Assembly: GCA_947623455.1 (NCBI GenBank)
Contig: OX392540.1
Span: 27,398,410-27,462,409, forward strand
DNA length: 64,000 bases
Direction of reading: 5' to 3'
From: Mimachlamys varia
Lineage: Eukaryota > Mollusca > Bivalvia > Pectinida > Pectinidae
Part shown: in pieces, positions 35,612 through 47,303 of the stretch
How positions within the stretch are numbered: position 1 is the first letter of the stretch
Layout: each line of letters opens with the position of its first letter
The notes under the pieces: model-generated
What the model was told of the DNA's origin: nothing
Database searches by the model: none
What the model saw: only the letters and a program-made list of their open reading frames with translations
Program-made: the position numbers and the translations under genes

Positions 35612-37645
35612 CACGGCAATACACCCCAACCTGTCATATTACACTGACAACATGGAGTATCTGTCCGAGAAACATGCTGAATTGATAGTGTGTTGAAAGT
35701 AAAAACAGTTATAAACGTGGTATAATAAGCAACATTCAAACAATTCGTTGGCCAATACTATATGCAAACAACATGTGATGTTTTATCGTAATAACAAAAA
35801 CACTTTGTTGAAGCTGTTAAATTTCTAACAAATACCAAAGTCAGTACATCTTACTTCGTTGCCATGAAACAAACCATTTTAATTTAAATTATAAAGAATC
35901 TCAAAATCAAGATTTCACAAAAGTTTCAAAAATTGAAAGACAGCAGCCGTTCAAACAATGAAAATAGCAGTTTGATTTATACATAATTTAAAAGCATGCC
36001 ATAAAGACAATATCTGCATTAAGGTTATGGTATTAGTCTTTACTTGATATTCAATCGCCATGCCTTTTTATGTTTCTTGAAATAGAAGCGCCATCCGTCT
36101 TGCGCAATTATCAAAGAAAACAGTTTTTGCGAAATATGCGGTATTTTTTTTTAAATGTAATTTCGAGAAAAAATGAAAACTTAAGAAATATATATTTTAT
36201 GGGTTGCTTTAGTTTATCTCACATCAACAACTAAGGTCTTTTAAGGACGGCTTCGTGGTGAATGTGTTTTGAGAGGCTGCGGTATGTCCGTGTTCTTCTC
36301 CAAACATGTAGATAATTTGTGGTCTTATTTTCGTATTTATTTTTTATCTACCTTTTACATAAATAAAGAAACGGATCGCTACAACAGAAACAAATATATA
36401 TTGACCACACCGTCGGAATTACCACCTTTGTCCATTTTAAGAGATTCGAGATCCATTCTGATATATGAATGTACCTGTGATATTCCCTTTTCCAATCATT
36501 ACAAAAATATACACATATTAAAATAGATAACAAAAAAACGTTCTAATCATAGAAACATTATAAAATATTTATACACTTTATAATAGACACTTATCCAGAA
36601 CGAATGTAATATTACCGCCCTTCATAATTTAACAAAATACTATATTATTCTATATAAATGAATGTATGAATAATTCCAATAGAGCCTCGTAAGATTAATG
36701 TATTCTTTTGAATGCCCCTTTGTTCATTGCTTTCAACAGTAACGTTAGACTGGCATTGTTTAATATAAAGTTCCATCAATCAAACAGATTTGTTTATCTT
36801 CTTTATCATAAAAACCTGGTACTAATTTGAGATCCTTGATTGTCAAAAGAGAAAATACAAACTAAAGAAAACTTTAAATAGTAAAACCAATCAGAGCATT
36901 CCGAAGTGTCAACAAAACCATAATCAAAACTCAAAATTGATTAAACTTGTAGAAAATATGAACAAAGGAATGAAATTCTTTTAAAGTATGTGTAAAGAGA
37001 GCACAAATACATTCCTTTTATATCGAATCTTTCAATCCATTTTAAACATAATACTGTTTGACAGACGGATTTCCAAAATCACATCACATCAGTTTACGTT
37101 AACAGTTTTGTATACCACAGCAATTTTTTAAGGAAAAAGTACAAGAATAAAGATGCTTCGGTATTACCGATTGCAGTTCATCGATTTTTTTAAGTTAAGT
37201 GACATTTACTTATGAGCGTTTGCTGAAAATGACAAGGAAAGCATACACATCTGATCAGTCTATCTGCAACATCAGAGAATATTGAAGCGTCAATAACCCA
37301 TAATTAGAAGAAACGACAACAAATGCAAGAAGAATTTTGTACCGTATCACCGTTCGTTATCCTCTGCATTAACAGACAATGCCTCTTTAAGATGTTGACG
37401 ATCACAGTCACGAACTTCATAGCAGCATTGCAGTTTTTATTAGACAAAAAATAACAGTTTCCATCCTCGGGAACGAAGCTAATGCCTTACAGCTTTTACC
37501 AGACAGAACTTTACAGTTTCAAACTCAGAGAACGGAAATACTGTCATAGACTTGTTAAGTGATTTAAGGGCGAATACAATATCGCGTCAGATTTAACAGT
37601 ACCGGCACCATTTTGTTAGTAAAAAATGTTTATATATATGGAAGA
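35612..37645. other. Non-coding stretch with one family A fragment
   Basis: A 5' fragment of family A at about 36893-36975 (GAGCATTCCGAAGTGTCAAC) and a shorter one near 37272. No gene recognised. Confidence 0.45.
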
Positions 37646-37835
37646 TGACGTAACACACACATATGCTGCACCTTTTAAATTTAGTAATAGAAACAGAATG
37701 TCGAAAAATGAACAAAACTGCACCATGCAGCTGTTTCGTCCTCCATGGACTCCTCAGTGATGCTAGGGGCCAAACGATGGGAATGTGTAAGCTAATGTAA
37801 ATGCAGAAGGGCCAGGTGCGTGAAACCCCTTTAAT
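37646..37835 (+). repeat. Dispersed repeat family B copy (full length)
   Basis: Runs from GATGACGTAACACACACATA to GTGCGTGAAACCCCTTT. The block order is identical to 30655-30865. Confidence 0.85.
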
Positions 37836-38329
37836 TTTCTGAATCATTTTAAACATTGTTTTCATATTGTTATAAAGTAAACATGTAATGTAACAATATT
37901 TACTTACATGAACTACACAAGATTAATATATATATAACTGTTCTTGAGTAGCATTATAGATTAATAGCACATGCAAAATAGAAATATTATGACAGATAAA
38001 ACAGCATGTGCCAATTTTGTTTTATTAAATTCGATGTATATGTTCTTATTTTTTATGCCGAAACAAGGCATTTCCTTGCAAAACAATAACATTGACTTAA
38101 AGTGGCATTGACGTAAATTACATATAACATTTAACGTATTATTTGAGAAACATATTCACAAATCATAGTACAATAATACAAAGATTGAAGTCAATACCTA
38201 TAATCATATTTCAATTCCGAAAAATATATTAACCGTCATTCCCATACCTAAAGTCAAGAGTTTTCAACAAAATCATTTGAAAACATCCAGTGACAAAAAA
38301 TTCTTAGTTAAAACAATAACTTAAGTTGT
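37836..38329. other. Non-coding stretch, possible distal 3' flank of the opsin gene
   Basis: AT-rich. A minus-strand AATAAA lies near 38030-38036, and could serve the opsin transcript if its 3' UTR reads through the adjacent MITE. Confidence 0.35.
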
Positions 38330-38668
38330 TTAAAGGCCCAATATAAGCATTTGCAGGAATTTTCTTGTGATTCTGAAGAAAAAAAAACTATGAAAAATTG
38401 AGGCTAAAACGAATTAGACCTGAGCGATAACTACAAACAAATTTTCAAAGAAGTCATGATAATATAGGTGTGGACCACTTAAACAACAAGACCATGTGAG
38501 ACTACAGTACACAATTGATGCATGTTTACAAATACCGAGTTTTTCAACTGTCTTGTACTGTTACCCACGAAAAAATTCATCTGGAATATTGATGATATCA
38601 GTTAATCTTAACCAAATCAATAAGTAATAAGGCTTGATTGTCGAAAGTTACGTATATTAGGCCTTTAA
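38330..38668 (-). mobile_element. TTAA-flanked MITE, copy 3, in the opsin 3' UTR position
   Basis: Inverted relative to the other two copies, with TTAA at both ends, somewhat shortened and more diverged. Its right edge lies 14 bp from the opsin stop codon, so an opsin transcript would carry MITE sequence as most of its proximal 3' UTR. Confidence 0.8.
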
Positions 38669-38681
38669 AGTGGTCATTTAT

Positions 38682-39010
38682 CTAAACCATGGTAGACATC
38701 ACCGATCCCTTTTTACTGCGTTTTACCGCAATATATTCATTTGGGGAAACTGCATCCTTTTTCCTTCGAACAAATAGGTTCTTGTAAACACATGTCAACT
38801 TCATCAACACACCTGTACAAGGTATCATTTTCACAACAGCACGCTTATATGTCGTGTTGGTCATCAGATAGATCAATGGATTCCAAATGATCGAGGATTT
38901 GGCAAAAAGTGACGGGAGTGTTGCTAGAACTGGATGAATTGACTTGTATGGATAAAACATGGAGACTAAAACCAGCCCCGAGTATGGTAGCCAGGAGAGG
39001 ATGAATGCAG
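38682..39010 (-). CDS. Opsin exon 3 (helices 6-7 and C-terminal tail)
   Basis: Begins after a polypyrimidine tract and CTTGTAG with the last two bases of a split codon, then AFILSWLPY, helix 7 with FAKSS and NPLIY, and a cytoplasmic tail with a Cys (IPCTG) that may be palmitoylated and a basic patch RRKK. It ends at TAG 38684-38682. Confidence 0.93.
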
Positions 39011-42000
39011 CTACAAGAAAAACAAAAGAAGGTAGAACATAGTGAATATGTTTTTATACTTACATTGTTGAAGTATTATTTAGTGAATATGATTATTTAT
39101 TAATCAACTACTTGCATATTGACAATAATATTGAGAAAAACTGCACAATCAATATAATGATAAAAGTGTGCCAATATGAAGTAAACTGGGCCAATATCGA
39201 CGAACAGGGCCAATACGAGATAAAGTGGGCCAGTATCGATAACGCGCCAAACGAACGCACACCAAACTGAACATTTCTACACTTATTAGCGACGACTACA
39301 CACAGTGTCGGAACAGACAACTTTCCCTTTCATATCTCTTCATTGCATGATTTGATAACGGCAAAAAAAAACATTGAAGTGAGCACCGGGCAGCTTCACC
39401 AAAACGGCGAATTAAGACAATAAATATTGCCTGATTATATATCATTACAAAGAAGGATCCGAATAGGATCAGTATTGAAATATTGGATCACTTGTTGAAC
39501 AATTTCTTTTACTCAATAAATGTCTCAGAAGAATAGTTATAAAAATGAAGTGCCCTCTGACAATTGATAGCCATATTTGTATGTGTCCTTGTGATAAGTT
39601 TTCAAGGTTAAATTCCGTCAGAAACCGTCATTCAAACTCAAAAGTATGTTTCTGTGTGTTCATTGAGTTGACTATAAAATACTTGCTTTCATATACATTG
39701 TAAATTTTAACGATCACCATGAAATGTTAATATGCTCACAAAAATATGTTAATATATTTACATTGTTGAAGTATAATATAATGAATATGTTATTATATTT
39801 ATCTACCTGTATGATGAATATGTTAATATATATATGTTAATATATTTACATTGTTGATTTCAAGTTTTTATGTCAATATCATACCAGTAAATGAAAAACA
39901 TATTTATGCATAGGATTTTTGTTTTAAATTTTCGTACCACTGTCAAACAGTATATATGCTTTGGTGGAAACCGAACTTGTACTAACGATTTGTAACTTCT
40001 TGTATCAATCAATTATAGTATATAGTATATTATTTTTGGAGCAATTCTGACCTTTACCATGGCGACAATTAAAGAAAAGTTGAATAATTTCATTGTTGCA
40101 TACACAATTACTCAGTTATATTCGGGAAGGTCGTTAACGTTTCTCCTTTAACATGAATTATATATATAAATTGTGTGGGGTAACGTGTTTACAATGGACT
40201 TACTTATAAAAAGAAAAATAGTTTTGATGACTTTTATTTCCTTCGCCTTCGTTTGTTTACCGTCTTTGTGACCTGCAAAACGATATTTTCGTCGACGTCG
40301 AACCTGGAAAGACAAAGAAAAATATTGGGTAAAATTAATAAAAAAATAAATAGGAAATACCAAAGCGTTAACAAAATCATAATCCAAACTCAAAATCGAT
40401 TAAACCAGTGGCTAAATATGAACAAAGGAAAGATTAACATGGAAACCCTTGCAAAAGTACAAGAGAATAAGACCAGGTGTTCCTGAAGAGTAAGCGTCTT
40501 CTGCTTCATCGACGACACTTGTTTTTACATTAAACCAATGACATTTAAAACACCTTCCTCTGGCACTTTGTTTGTTTATCCGATCTTCCGTTACACTCGG
40601 TCTAAATACCTTGTTCTTTTCCAAGGGTATCGTTGTTAATCTTTCCGTTGTTTGTCCATAGACTAATCGATTTTGAGTTCAGATTATGGTTTTGTTTACG
40701 CTTCGGTATTAGCTTTGTCTTAATGAGACCATAATGGCGGCAATACTACTTGAACGTAGTTGTGGCATCATGTATCTATAACTTAATTTACAAGGTGCAG
40801 CATACGAGTATGTGTGTGTTACGTCATCTTTCATCAACCAGCTTCTCTCAAAACCGGTTTACCATACGTTTTAATCATGAGCAGTTGAAATTTATCACGA
40901 AAACCCAATTAATTGATAGTTGATACTATAAAAAACTGCCTGTGTATAAGAAAGTTTTGACTTGATATGTGTTAATGTTTTATCCTTTAAACGGGGTTCT
41001 GCTTTACAGAGCGAAGTATTTCTTTTGCCCATCGCTATATGAGTGCTGCTAAATCCGTAACATAATATACAATTCATACACTACATGTGCCATAATACAC
41101 GATATGAGTCGCCACAGTTTGTACATGTACAACAGTATATATTACAGAAAAACAAGATATATAACATCTGTAACCAAATACGCTAACTATTCGGCCATTG
41201 TACCATTCAATTTAGTACAGTATTGTTCGTGGTAGTTAGCAGGTATATAACAAATGTGTGAATTTCATCACTGAACATTGACGTCATGATTATACAAGAT
41301 ATTTATTTCAATCGAAAACACTGAACTATCAGCATTGTTTGTCCACTTAGGAACTCTTGGAACCTAGGAAGACTTGACAGAATATTGCTTAGTTTGGTTT
41401 AAATGTTTTTACATTTTACCAACAGCTAAAATCATGTCAGGACTGCCTCCCGTTGTATGCGATGTCAACTATATTAACGGTATAATGAACATTCTGAATA
41501 CGCCAATTCGATAAAGATATAATTTTGAATGTCTTAATAGTACCTTTAGATGATGTATAAAATCATTCTTACATTTCCAACAATTCACTATGACGAGTGT
41601 CTTCGATGAAGCAGGAGACACAAACTCTTCTGGAACACCTGGTCTACTCTCTTGTCCTTTTACAGGGGTCTAACCTTTGTTCATATTTTGATTCTTGTTT
41701 AATCGATTTTGAGTTCGGATTATGTTTATGTTGACGCTATGGTTTTCTCTACCTTTTTTCTTTTACATACAGCTATAGCAAAAATATGTGTTTTGCGGTA
41801 CTTGACGACTCTAGGACTCTTCATTGATGCTAATGCAGGAGCGTAAGGATTATAGTGAAATTAAACTTAAACCAAAGGGGTTTTACGCAGCTGACCCTTC
41901 TGTTTCTACTTTAATTTAGAAATTTTGGATTCCCACCTTTTGGCCCCTTGCATCATTAACGAGTCCTAGGAGGACGAAACAGCTGTATGATGCAGTTTAA

Positions 42001-45000
42001 TTCATTTTTTCTATTACTAAATTTAAAAGGTGCCGCGTATGTGTGTGTAAACTGGCAACAAATGAAATAGTTGTTTACGTTTCCATTTAATGCTGAATGT
42101 TCAGCAGGGAGCCACAAGTACCAATTATATAGACCTTAGTTTGTCTCACTAAGGTATCAATTCGAAAACCTTATTTACAGATAGAGGGGGGTGCTCAACA
42201 CAAGGCCGAATATAAGACAGTATCAAGGTAAACCGTAGGAACAGGTTAGTTGTTAAGAGAGAGAACATTTAATATATAAAATGTCGCATCTAACGAATCG
42301 TGCGATTAGATCAGCAGATTCCTTGAGTGCAACATTCGTATGGTGCCCGTGTAATACCAACCGATCAAGCTATTTCTACCACAATAGGATCAACTCTCGG
42401 GTTATCAAATGACCATTAAAACTGTTGAAGAACATGTTGTTTATACCACACGTGGAATAAACTCTAAACGCATTATGATCGGTTGGCATGGTGAACTTTG
42501 ACCGGAATGTCACTTTCTGATTGTTGACGTCGTCATCATTAGGCAGGAAAATGCGATCCGATATGTTTACGTCCATATTGTCAGTTGGTCATTCATATTA
42601 AATTGAATGAAATACAACTGTTTTTGGCTGAACGTGTAGTTGAAACAGATCACACGACTCGTGGTTTGTTAGATATGGTACTTATTTCACTCTCTTTAGT
42701 TAATTTTTAAAAGTTTAAATCAACTAACGAGAAAATTAAATAAATACCACACCCAACAACCAATCGTTGTGTATTCTCAATATATCATATGAATATCAAG
42801 TTTGTTTATATTGTTTGGCCGATACACATTCATCAAACGAAATCAGACGGAAGGATTCCGTTGGCTTGTAATTTTCGCACATTATACCAAATTGGCAGAC
42901 GACAGAATGGTTCCGAATATTTCTCAATGAGACAAAGATGGCGACCATAAAACTTGCCCATAGTTCTGATCAACCTTCATCTCCCAAATCATGGTGTTGT
43001 TAGTTTGTTTGTCAGCAGTCGACATCGATCACGAAAATCGAATCAACTGCGACATGTAATCACCATAGTTTGAAGAATCAGGTAAGTTACTATCAAGGAA
43101 TGGAAAATTCACGATAGGAAAATTGAAATCGCTGCGTTTATCGTATAGCTTAGTAGTAAGCTGATCATGTTGGTCGTAATTTAATTAGAGATCGAGGTAA
43201 GCCTTAATCCGAACTCAAATTTGATTTAACCAGGGGCAAAATAACTCTGAATATAAAGTTCCATAAAATAAACAGTTATTGACTTTTAATAAGGTCAATA
43301 TATAACACTAAACCATCCCTTGAGAAGGAATATTCACCTCGGCGCCTTGACTTCGATGTTTTATTTTCTGGGTCATAAATCTTTCTTTAACCTTATCAAA
43401 AGTCGATAATTGTCTGTCAACAGTATCAATCGTTGTATGGATTTCTCATGTGACAATTTCAGATTGTCTTTTAAAATATCATTACCTGATAACGGTGGTA
43501 AGACACTCTTGAGAATTTCATTATACTGAGAACGGTCTAAAACACCGCAGAACAGACTCTTTAACGAGGAAAAAAATACAATAAACCGGTGAATTTAGCT
43601 GAAATAGGGGCAGTATATTAGTTTTTGGTTCTGAAAATGATTTCGTTGGGGATGCAAAGAAGCCCCCTTAATCGGGTGGAAAGGTACATTCGTCTTCTTT
43701 CATGGTGTACAGGGGAACATTCGTACAATAGATAAAAAAAAATCAGAGAATACCAAAGCGTCAACAAAACCATACTCCGAACTCAAAATTGAGTAAACTA
43801 GAAGCAAAATAGGAACAAATGAAAGATTTACATGGAGACTCTCGTAAAAGCTCAAGGGAATAAGTCAGTTGTTTCGGAAGAGTAAGCGTCTTCCGCTACA
43901 TCGGCGGGACCATGTAATAGATGTGTACATTATGCAGAAGCCTGCACTGGTGTTTTTTTAAATAGTTTATCAAATTTGTATTTAAATTTTAAAAAAATAT
44001 AGATTCGACGTTATGCATTATTTTTTCGGAATACTGTATCTACGATTAAATTTAAAAGGTGCATTAAATGTGTGTGTTATGCAATCTTCTACTCAATACA
44101 GATAATTGCAAATGACACATTTATGACTTGACATAGTTCAAAACATTTTCTCCGAGGAATATGGAGTATGAACTCTTTCTATATGTACAGTGTATGTATT
44201 AGAGTCCGTCCTTAAATTATTCTGGCTGTTTAAAGATCACAGAAATAATTAAAACAAATCAAAATCGTATGCAACACCTGTTTGAGCAAAAAGCAGGCTA
44301 TGTAATTGCGTAAGCTTCATTCATAAATAAACAAATGCATACATATAAATAATTTGATTAATTTCTATATCATTTAAAAAAACAGAGAATATCGAAGGAT
44401 AAAAAAAAACGTAATCCGAACTGAAAATTGACTCCCTTCAATAATAAAAATAACTTACCAATAGGAAAATATTACCGTAGGAAAACCCAATGACACCCAA
44501 AGGAACGGCCAGTCCTAGGATTAGTAGACAGATTGTGTACGATTGATATGTGGCGGTAGTGTTCGATAAATTGATTGCACACGAGATGTCCAAAGCTCCT
44601 TCTGTATATTCGCTCCAACCAAATAGCGGATAAGTAGCCAACATCCCACTGTAAACAACACAGGCACCGACTAAGGTCAGAGTGGCTCTCACGGACAAAA
44701 AATCGTCGCGATTTCTTTTCACTATTATCAAGTATTTCTCAACCGATATCACACTTAAAATGCAAATTTGGATCAAACCAAGCCAGGTTACAATGAATCC
44801 ATGGAAAAGGCACCCGTTTGTCCCAAATAACCAACGATGGGACACGGCGGAAACAGCGACAAAAGGTACCGCTAGTACACCAATGAGAATACTGGCTACA
44901 CATAGTGTTATGATGTATACGTTGTTCCTAGAACGCAGTTTATTATGAAATAGCAGAATGTAAATGAAAACTCCATTAAATAAAAATCCTATTATAAAAA

Positions 45001-45091
45001 TGGCGAACATGAACAGCGCCATTAACAGGTAAACGTAGTCACTGATATCCATCTTCATTAGTTCAACGGAAGACCCATTGTATGCCTCCAT
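38682..45091 (-). CDS. Opsin, three coding exons, 353 residues
   Basis: A retinal-binding class A GPCR. Coding exons are 45091-44459, 40303-40204 and 39010-38682. The donors (TTG|GTAAGT, ATAA|GTAAGT) and acceptors (TTTCCAG|GTT, CTTGTAG|CTG) give phases 0 and 1 that join without a stop. The 353-residue product has seven hydrophobic segments. Key residues: N5 in a glycosylation site NGS; N39 in helix 1; C94-C171 disulfide pair; FGW-x-EY-x-EG in loop 2; WLPY at 251-254 in helix 6; Schiff-base lysine K282 in LFAKSS; NPLIY at 288-292 in helix 7. Unusual points: Ser67 replaces the conserved helix-2 Asp, the E/DRY motif is EKY at 118-120, and His97 occupies the bovine-113 counterion position. An in-frame TAA lies 9 nt upstream of the ATG. 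Opsin identity is firm. The subclass is not: it is not a classic Gq rhabdomeric opsin, and a xenopsin, Go or tetraopsin relative is possible. Confidence 0.93.
39011..40203 (-). other. Opsin intron 2
   Basis: About 1.2 kb, GT-AG. It contains two similar AT-rich patches (about 39047-39100 and 39720-39860) with GTTAATATATTTACATTG-like blocks, and no other frame of interest. Confidence 0.8.
40204..40303 (-). CDS. Opsin exon 2 (third cytoplasmic loop, start of helix 6)
   Basis: Exactly 100 nt. It starts after TTTCCAG with a very basic VRRRRKYRF segment, then HKDGKQTKAKEIKVIK and the hydrophobic TIFLFI, and ends with one base of a split codon before GTAAGT. Its length (1 modulo 3) is what the flanking exons require. 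It supplies the G-protein-contacting loop. Confidence 0.9.
40356..40713. mobile_element. Family A foldback element (long terminal inverted repeats)
   Basis: The left arm begins AAATACCAAAGCGTTAAC at 40356. The right arm ends GCTTCGGTATT and is its reverse complement for roughly 105-115 bp, including CTCAAAATCGATTA and GAAAGATTAACA. The loop is about 140 bp. It shows that family A termini are inverted repeats of a MITE-like element. It sits about 50 bp upstream of the opsin exon 2 acceptor. Confidence 0.75.
40778..40832 (-). repeat. Family B terminal fragment
   Basis: Contains TTACAAGGTGCAGCAT and GTGTGTGTTACGTCATCTTT, the reverse of the family B 5' end. Confidence 0.65.
41592..41768 (-). repeat. 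Dispersed repeat family A copy
   Basis: Reverse orientation: GATGAAGCAGGAGACAC, GGAACACCTGGTCTACTCTC, TTGTTCATATTTTGATTC and GATTTTGAGTTCGGATTATG, to TTTTCTCTA. Confidence 0.8.
41807..42045. repeat. Family B inverted pair
   Basis: A short plus-oriented fragment (TCTAGGACTCTTCATTGATGC, 41810-41837) is followed by a nearly full minus-oriented copy from GGGGTTTTACGCAGCTGACC at 41877 to GCGTATGTGTGTG at 42045. Confidence 0.7.
42374..42680. mobile_element. Inverted-repeat element related to the insertion at 59.1-59.5 kb
   Basis: Starts TTTCTACCACAATA and ends near GAAACAGATCACACGACTCGT. It shares GAACTTTGACCGGAA and TGATTGTTGACGTCGTCATC (as reverse complements) with 59253-59546. No coding capacity. 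Confidence 0.55.
43742..43915 (+). repeat. Dispersed repeat family A copy
   Basis: Starts TCAGAGAATACCAAAGCGTC and ends after GGAAGAGTAAGCGTCTTCCGC and CATCGGCGGGAC. Confidence 0.8.
44035..44092 (-). repeat. Family B terminal fragment
   Basis: ACTGTATCTACGATTAAATT then AAAAGGTGCATTAAATGTGTG, the reverse of the family B 5' end. Confidence 0.6.
44459..45091 (-). CDS. Opsin exon 1 (N-terminus to helix 5)
   Basis: 211 codons: a short glycosylated N-terminus, helix 1 (about 20-47), helix 2 (57-80), loop Cys94, helix 3 ending in EKY, helix 4 (about 136-156), loop 2 with PLFGWSEYTEG and Cys171, and helix 5 with VPLGVIGFSYGNIF. It ends in phase 0 at TTG before GTAAGT. An in-frame TAA just upstream supports this Met. 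Confidence 0.95.
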
Positions 45092-45436
45092 CGGTATTTA
45101 ACTCGGTTTGACGTGTTTCACAAACTGTAACCTATGTGGTGATTGATGAGCTGTGATGCTTCTATCATCGACGTTCACACAACACTACGGATTTTCAGAT
45201 TTGTAAAATAATACAAAAACATACCGTTATGAAAACACTTAAAAGTACATTATTATTTGATTTCATGTCAATTAAAGCAATGTCAAACTTGTCTTTCTAA
45301 TCGCAGAATCAGATTCTAATAAACTTGGTACTGCTATGTGTCCGTCGTGAAGACAAGTAGAATGTTGTGAAGTTTTAAGCCATCTTTCGTTGTTTAAGCT
45401 ACACGATACTGGAATGACATATATTACTGGGCGGCG

Positions 45437-45445
45437 CTATATAAG
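45437..45445 (-). promoter_or_regulatory. Possible TATA box of the opsin gene
   Basis: Minus strand CTTATATAG about 345 bp upstream of the opsin ATG, in a locally GC-richer patch. Position is plausible for a core promoter with a 300-nt 5' UTR, but no other evidence supports it. Confidence 0.25.
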
Positions 45446-47145
45446 TGATGACGCGTTGACATTGAACTTGAGTCAGGTAGCAGCGCGAGACACGTGAAGC
45501 GTTGTCACATGGCAAGCGGTATACCGACACTCCCGTGTGATGGGAAATATCCTTTACATTTACAAGTCTATATATAGAGTAGCACTGCCACAGATGTATC
45601 GATATCTACTGATTGCATGATCAGAGGCGTTTTAAACAAAACACGGCGATAAAACACATACACACGCACAAACACAATAACATATATAGTGTTTAAGCAT
45701 TGGTGTCTGTTATACAAAATGTACATAGTGTTTTGTATTTGTCTCTATTTGTTTTTATTTTCCATGTACTGTTTATATTGTAATGCTTCGATACCTACAA
45801 AACTACTTAAACAAAGACCATTTATTAAGTTCATTCGTACATGAAAATACATAATAAATAAAATGCATCAAAACATCAGACAGATGACATAGCCTTTAGA
45901 AAAATGTCAAAGAATACCGAAATATCTACAGAACCATAGTCAAAACTCAAAATCAATTAAACTAAAGGCGAAATATGAATAACGGACAGATTTACACAGA
46001 AGCCCTTAAACAAGTACAAGAGAATAAGTCCAGGACATCTATTCATGAAACCGTATGCCCAAGCATTGATTCTATTCTCAAACCAGATTTCTTTTAATTC
46101 AAAAACCATGCTTGAGCATTAGAACGGTTTCATGAATACGGGCCGTGATGTTCAGTTATTTTTTTAAACAATTTAAACTATTAGCACACACTACATTTTC
46201 TGTTAAATTATTCCACACAGTACTATATAGAATGAAAAGGCAGGCATGCTTTGCAAATGGCAGATGTGCCAGAAGAGTAAGGTTTATCGATGACCCCCGC
46301 TATGCACATCACATCCAAGCAAACGTCTTCAAATCGACAACCTAGGCATCATTCTGAAACGTTGATATGACAGACAGATGTCCCGTATAATATTTTGGAG
46401 ACATACTTCAAGTTTTATCGCCTTGATGTCCATTTAAAGGAATAACTTTTAGTTGAAGTTCGTTTATTTCTTTTTTTTTTAATTTTCTAAATATTGCATC
46501 AAAATATTGTTCTGTACTCAGTATGCATACATGTCTATATTTTGACAAGATGTGGTGTTTCTATGTGTTTGTGTTAACTAATAAAGAAATCCTCAATCGT
46601 CAAACCAACATAAGTAAAATATGCAAAAGAGACCAACTTCTCTTGCCTCACAAGCATCCGCAGACCTGTCTCGAAGATATCAATGCAAATGACTTCCAAA
46701 GCAAAGTAGAAAATGTGTTTACTTTTGCTGGTTTTTGCGTTTTTTCAGTTAAGAATTTATTTCACCTTTTTTGCATTTGACATTGACATTGCCTATTTTT
46801 ACACTGACTATATATATGATAGGGTCCGACGGGCGTATCATGCCCCCGCTTGCGGTGCGCTTGTTTCAGATTTTAACAAGACGGAAACAAACATACGTAC
46901 TTTCACTTCTTCTTTCTGGCACACATGACAAAAATATTTTTCTGAATTTATAGCACTTTCTTCACATCAATTCTAAAGCTGAAATTTGGGACGGTTGTCT
47001 TTTACGCAAAACTACATATATAAATGTATAATGGAGGCACATACGTATTTGTGTGCAGATTCCAAATAATACCCTTTTTGGTTAATTTGAAATAAAAAGG
47101 ACCACAATTTTTCGTGTGTTCTTTTAATCATAATACATGATAATG
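45446..47145. other. Intergenic stretch upstream of the opsin
   Basis: Contains a family A copy at 45907-46035. Several 60-85 codon frames have no recognisable domains. Confidence 0.4.
45907..46035 (+). repeat. Dispersed repeat family A copy
   Basis: AGAATACCGAAATATCTACAG, AACTCAAAATCAATTAAAC, ATGAATAACGGACAGATTTAC and AAGTACAAGAGAATAAG blocks. Confidence 0.7.
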
Positions 47146-47146
47146 A

Positions 47147-47303
47147 TTGTTGGAAATGTACTCCGTGAATTCAACATACTTAGATAGAAATATTTTTGAA
47201 ACCAAACTTATCTTGTTCAACGGCGCGTTCTTTTATGCGATAATTGTTGTCGCTATGTTTGTCGCGGGCTTTCCCAATAATCAATCTGACCATTCTAGAC
47301 ATC
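47147..47303 (+). pseudogene. Possible GPCR N-terminal fragment cut by a MITE
   Basis: An open frame with an N-terminal NST glycosylation site and a hydrophobic segment ending VVAMFVAGFPNN, which resembles the helix 1 GxPxN pattern of class A receptors. The frame runs straight into the inverted-repeat element at 47304 and no helix 2 follows on the far side. A real receptor origin is uncertain. Confidence 0.25.

Larger units (their letters stand above)
40304..44458 (-). other. Opsin intron 1
   Basis: About 4.2 kb, GT-AG, packed with repeats: a family A foldback at 40356-40713, family A at 41592-41768 and 43742-43915, family B at 40778, 41807-42045 and 44035, and an inverted-repeat element at 42374-42680. 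Confidence 0.8.

Noticed and set aside
44682..44948. 88-codon plus ORF
   Set aside because: Antisense shadow of opsin exon 1.
46523..46953. Three overlapping short hydrophobic ORFs
   Set aside because: No homology, no consistent frame, AT-rich composition makes Phe/Leu-rich frames common.
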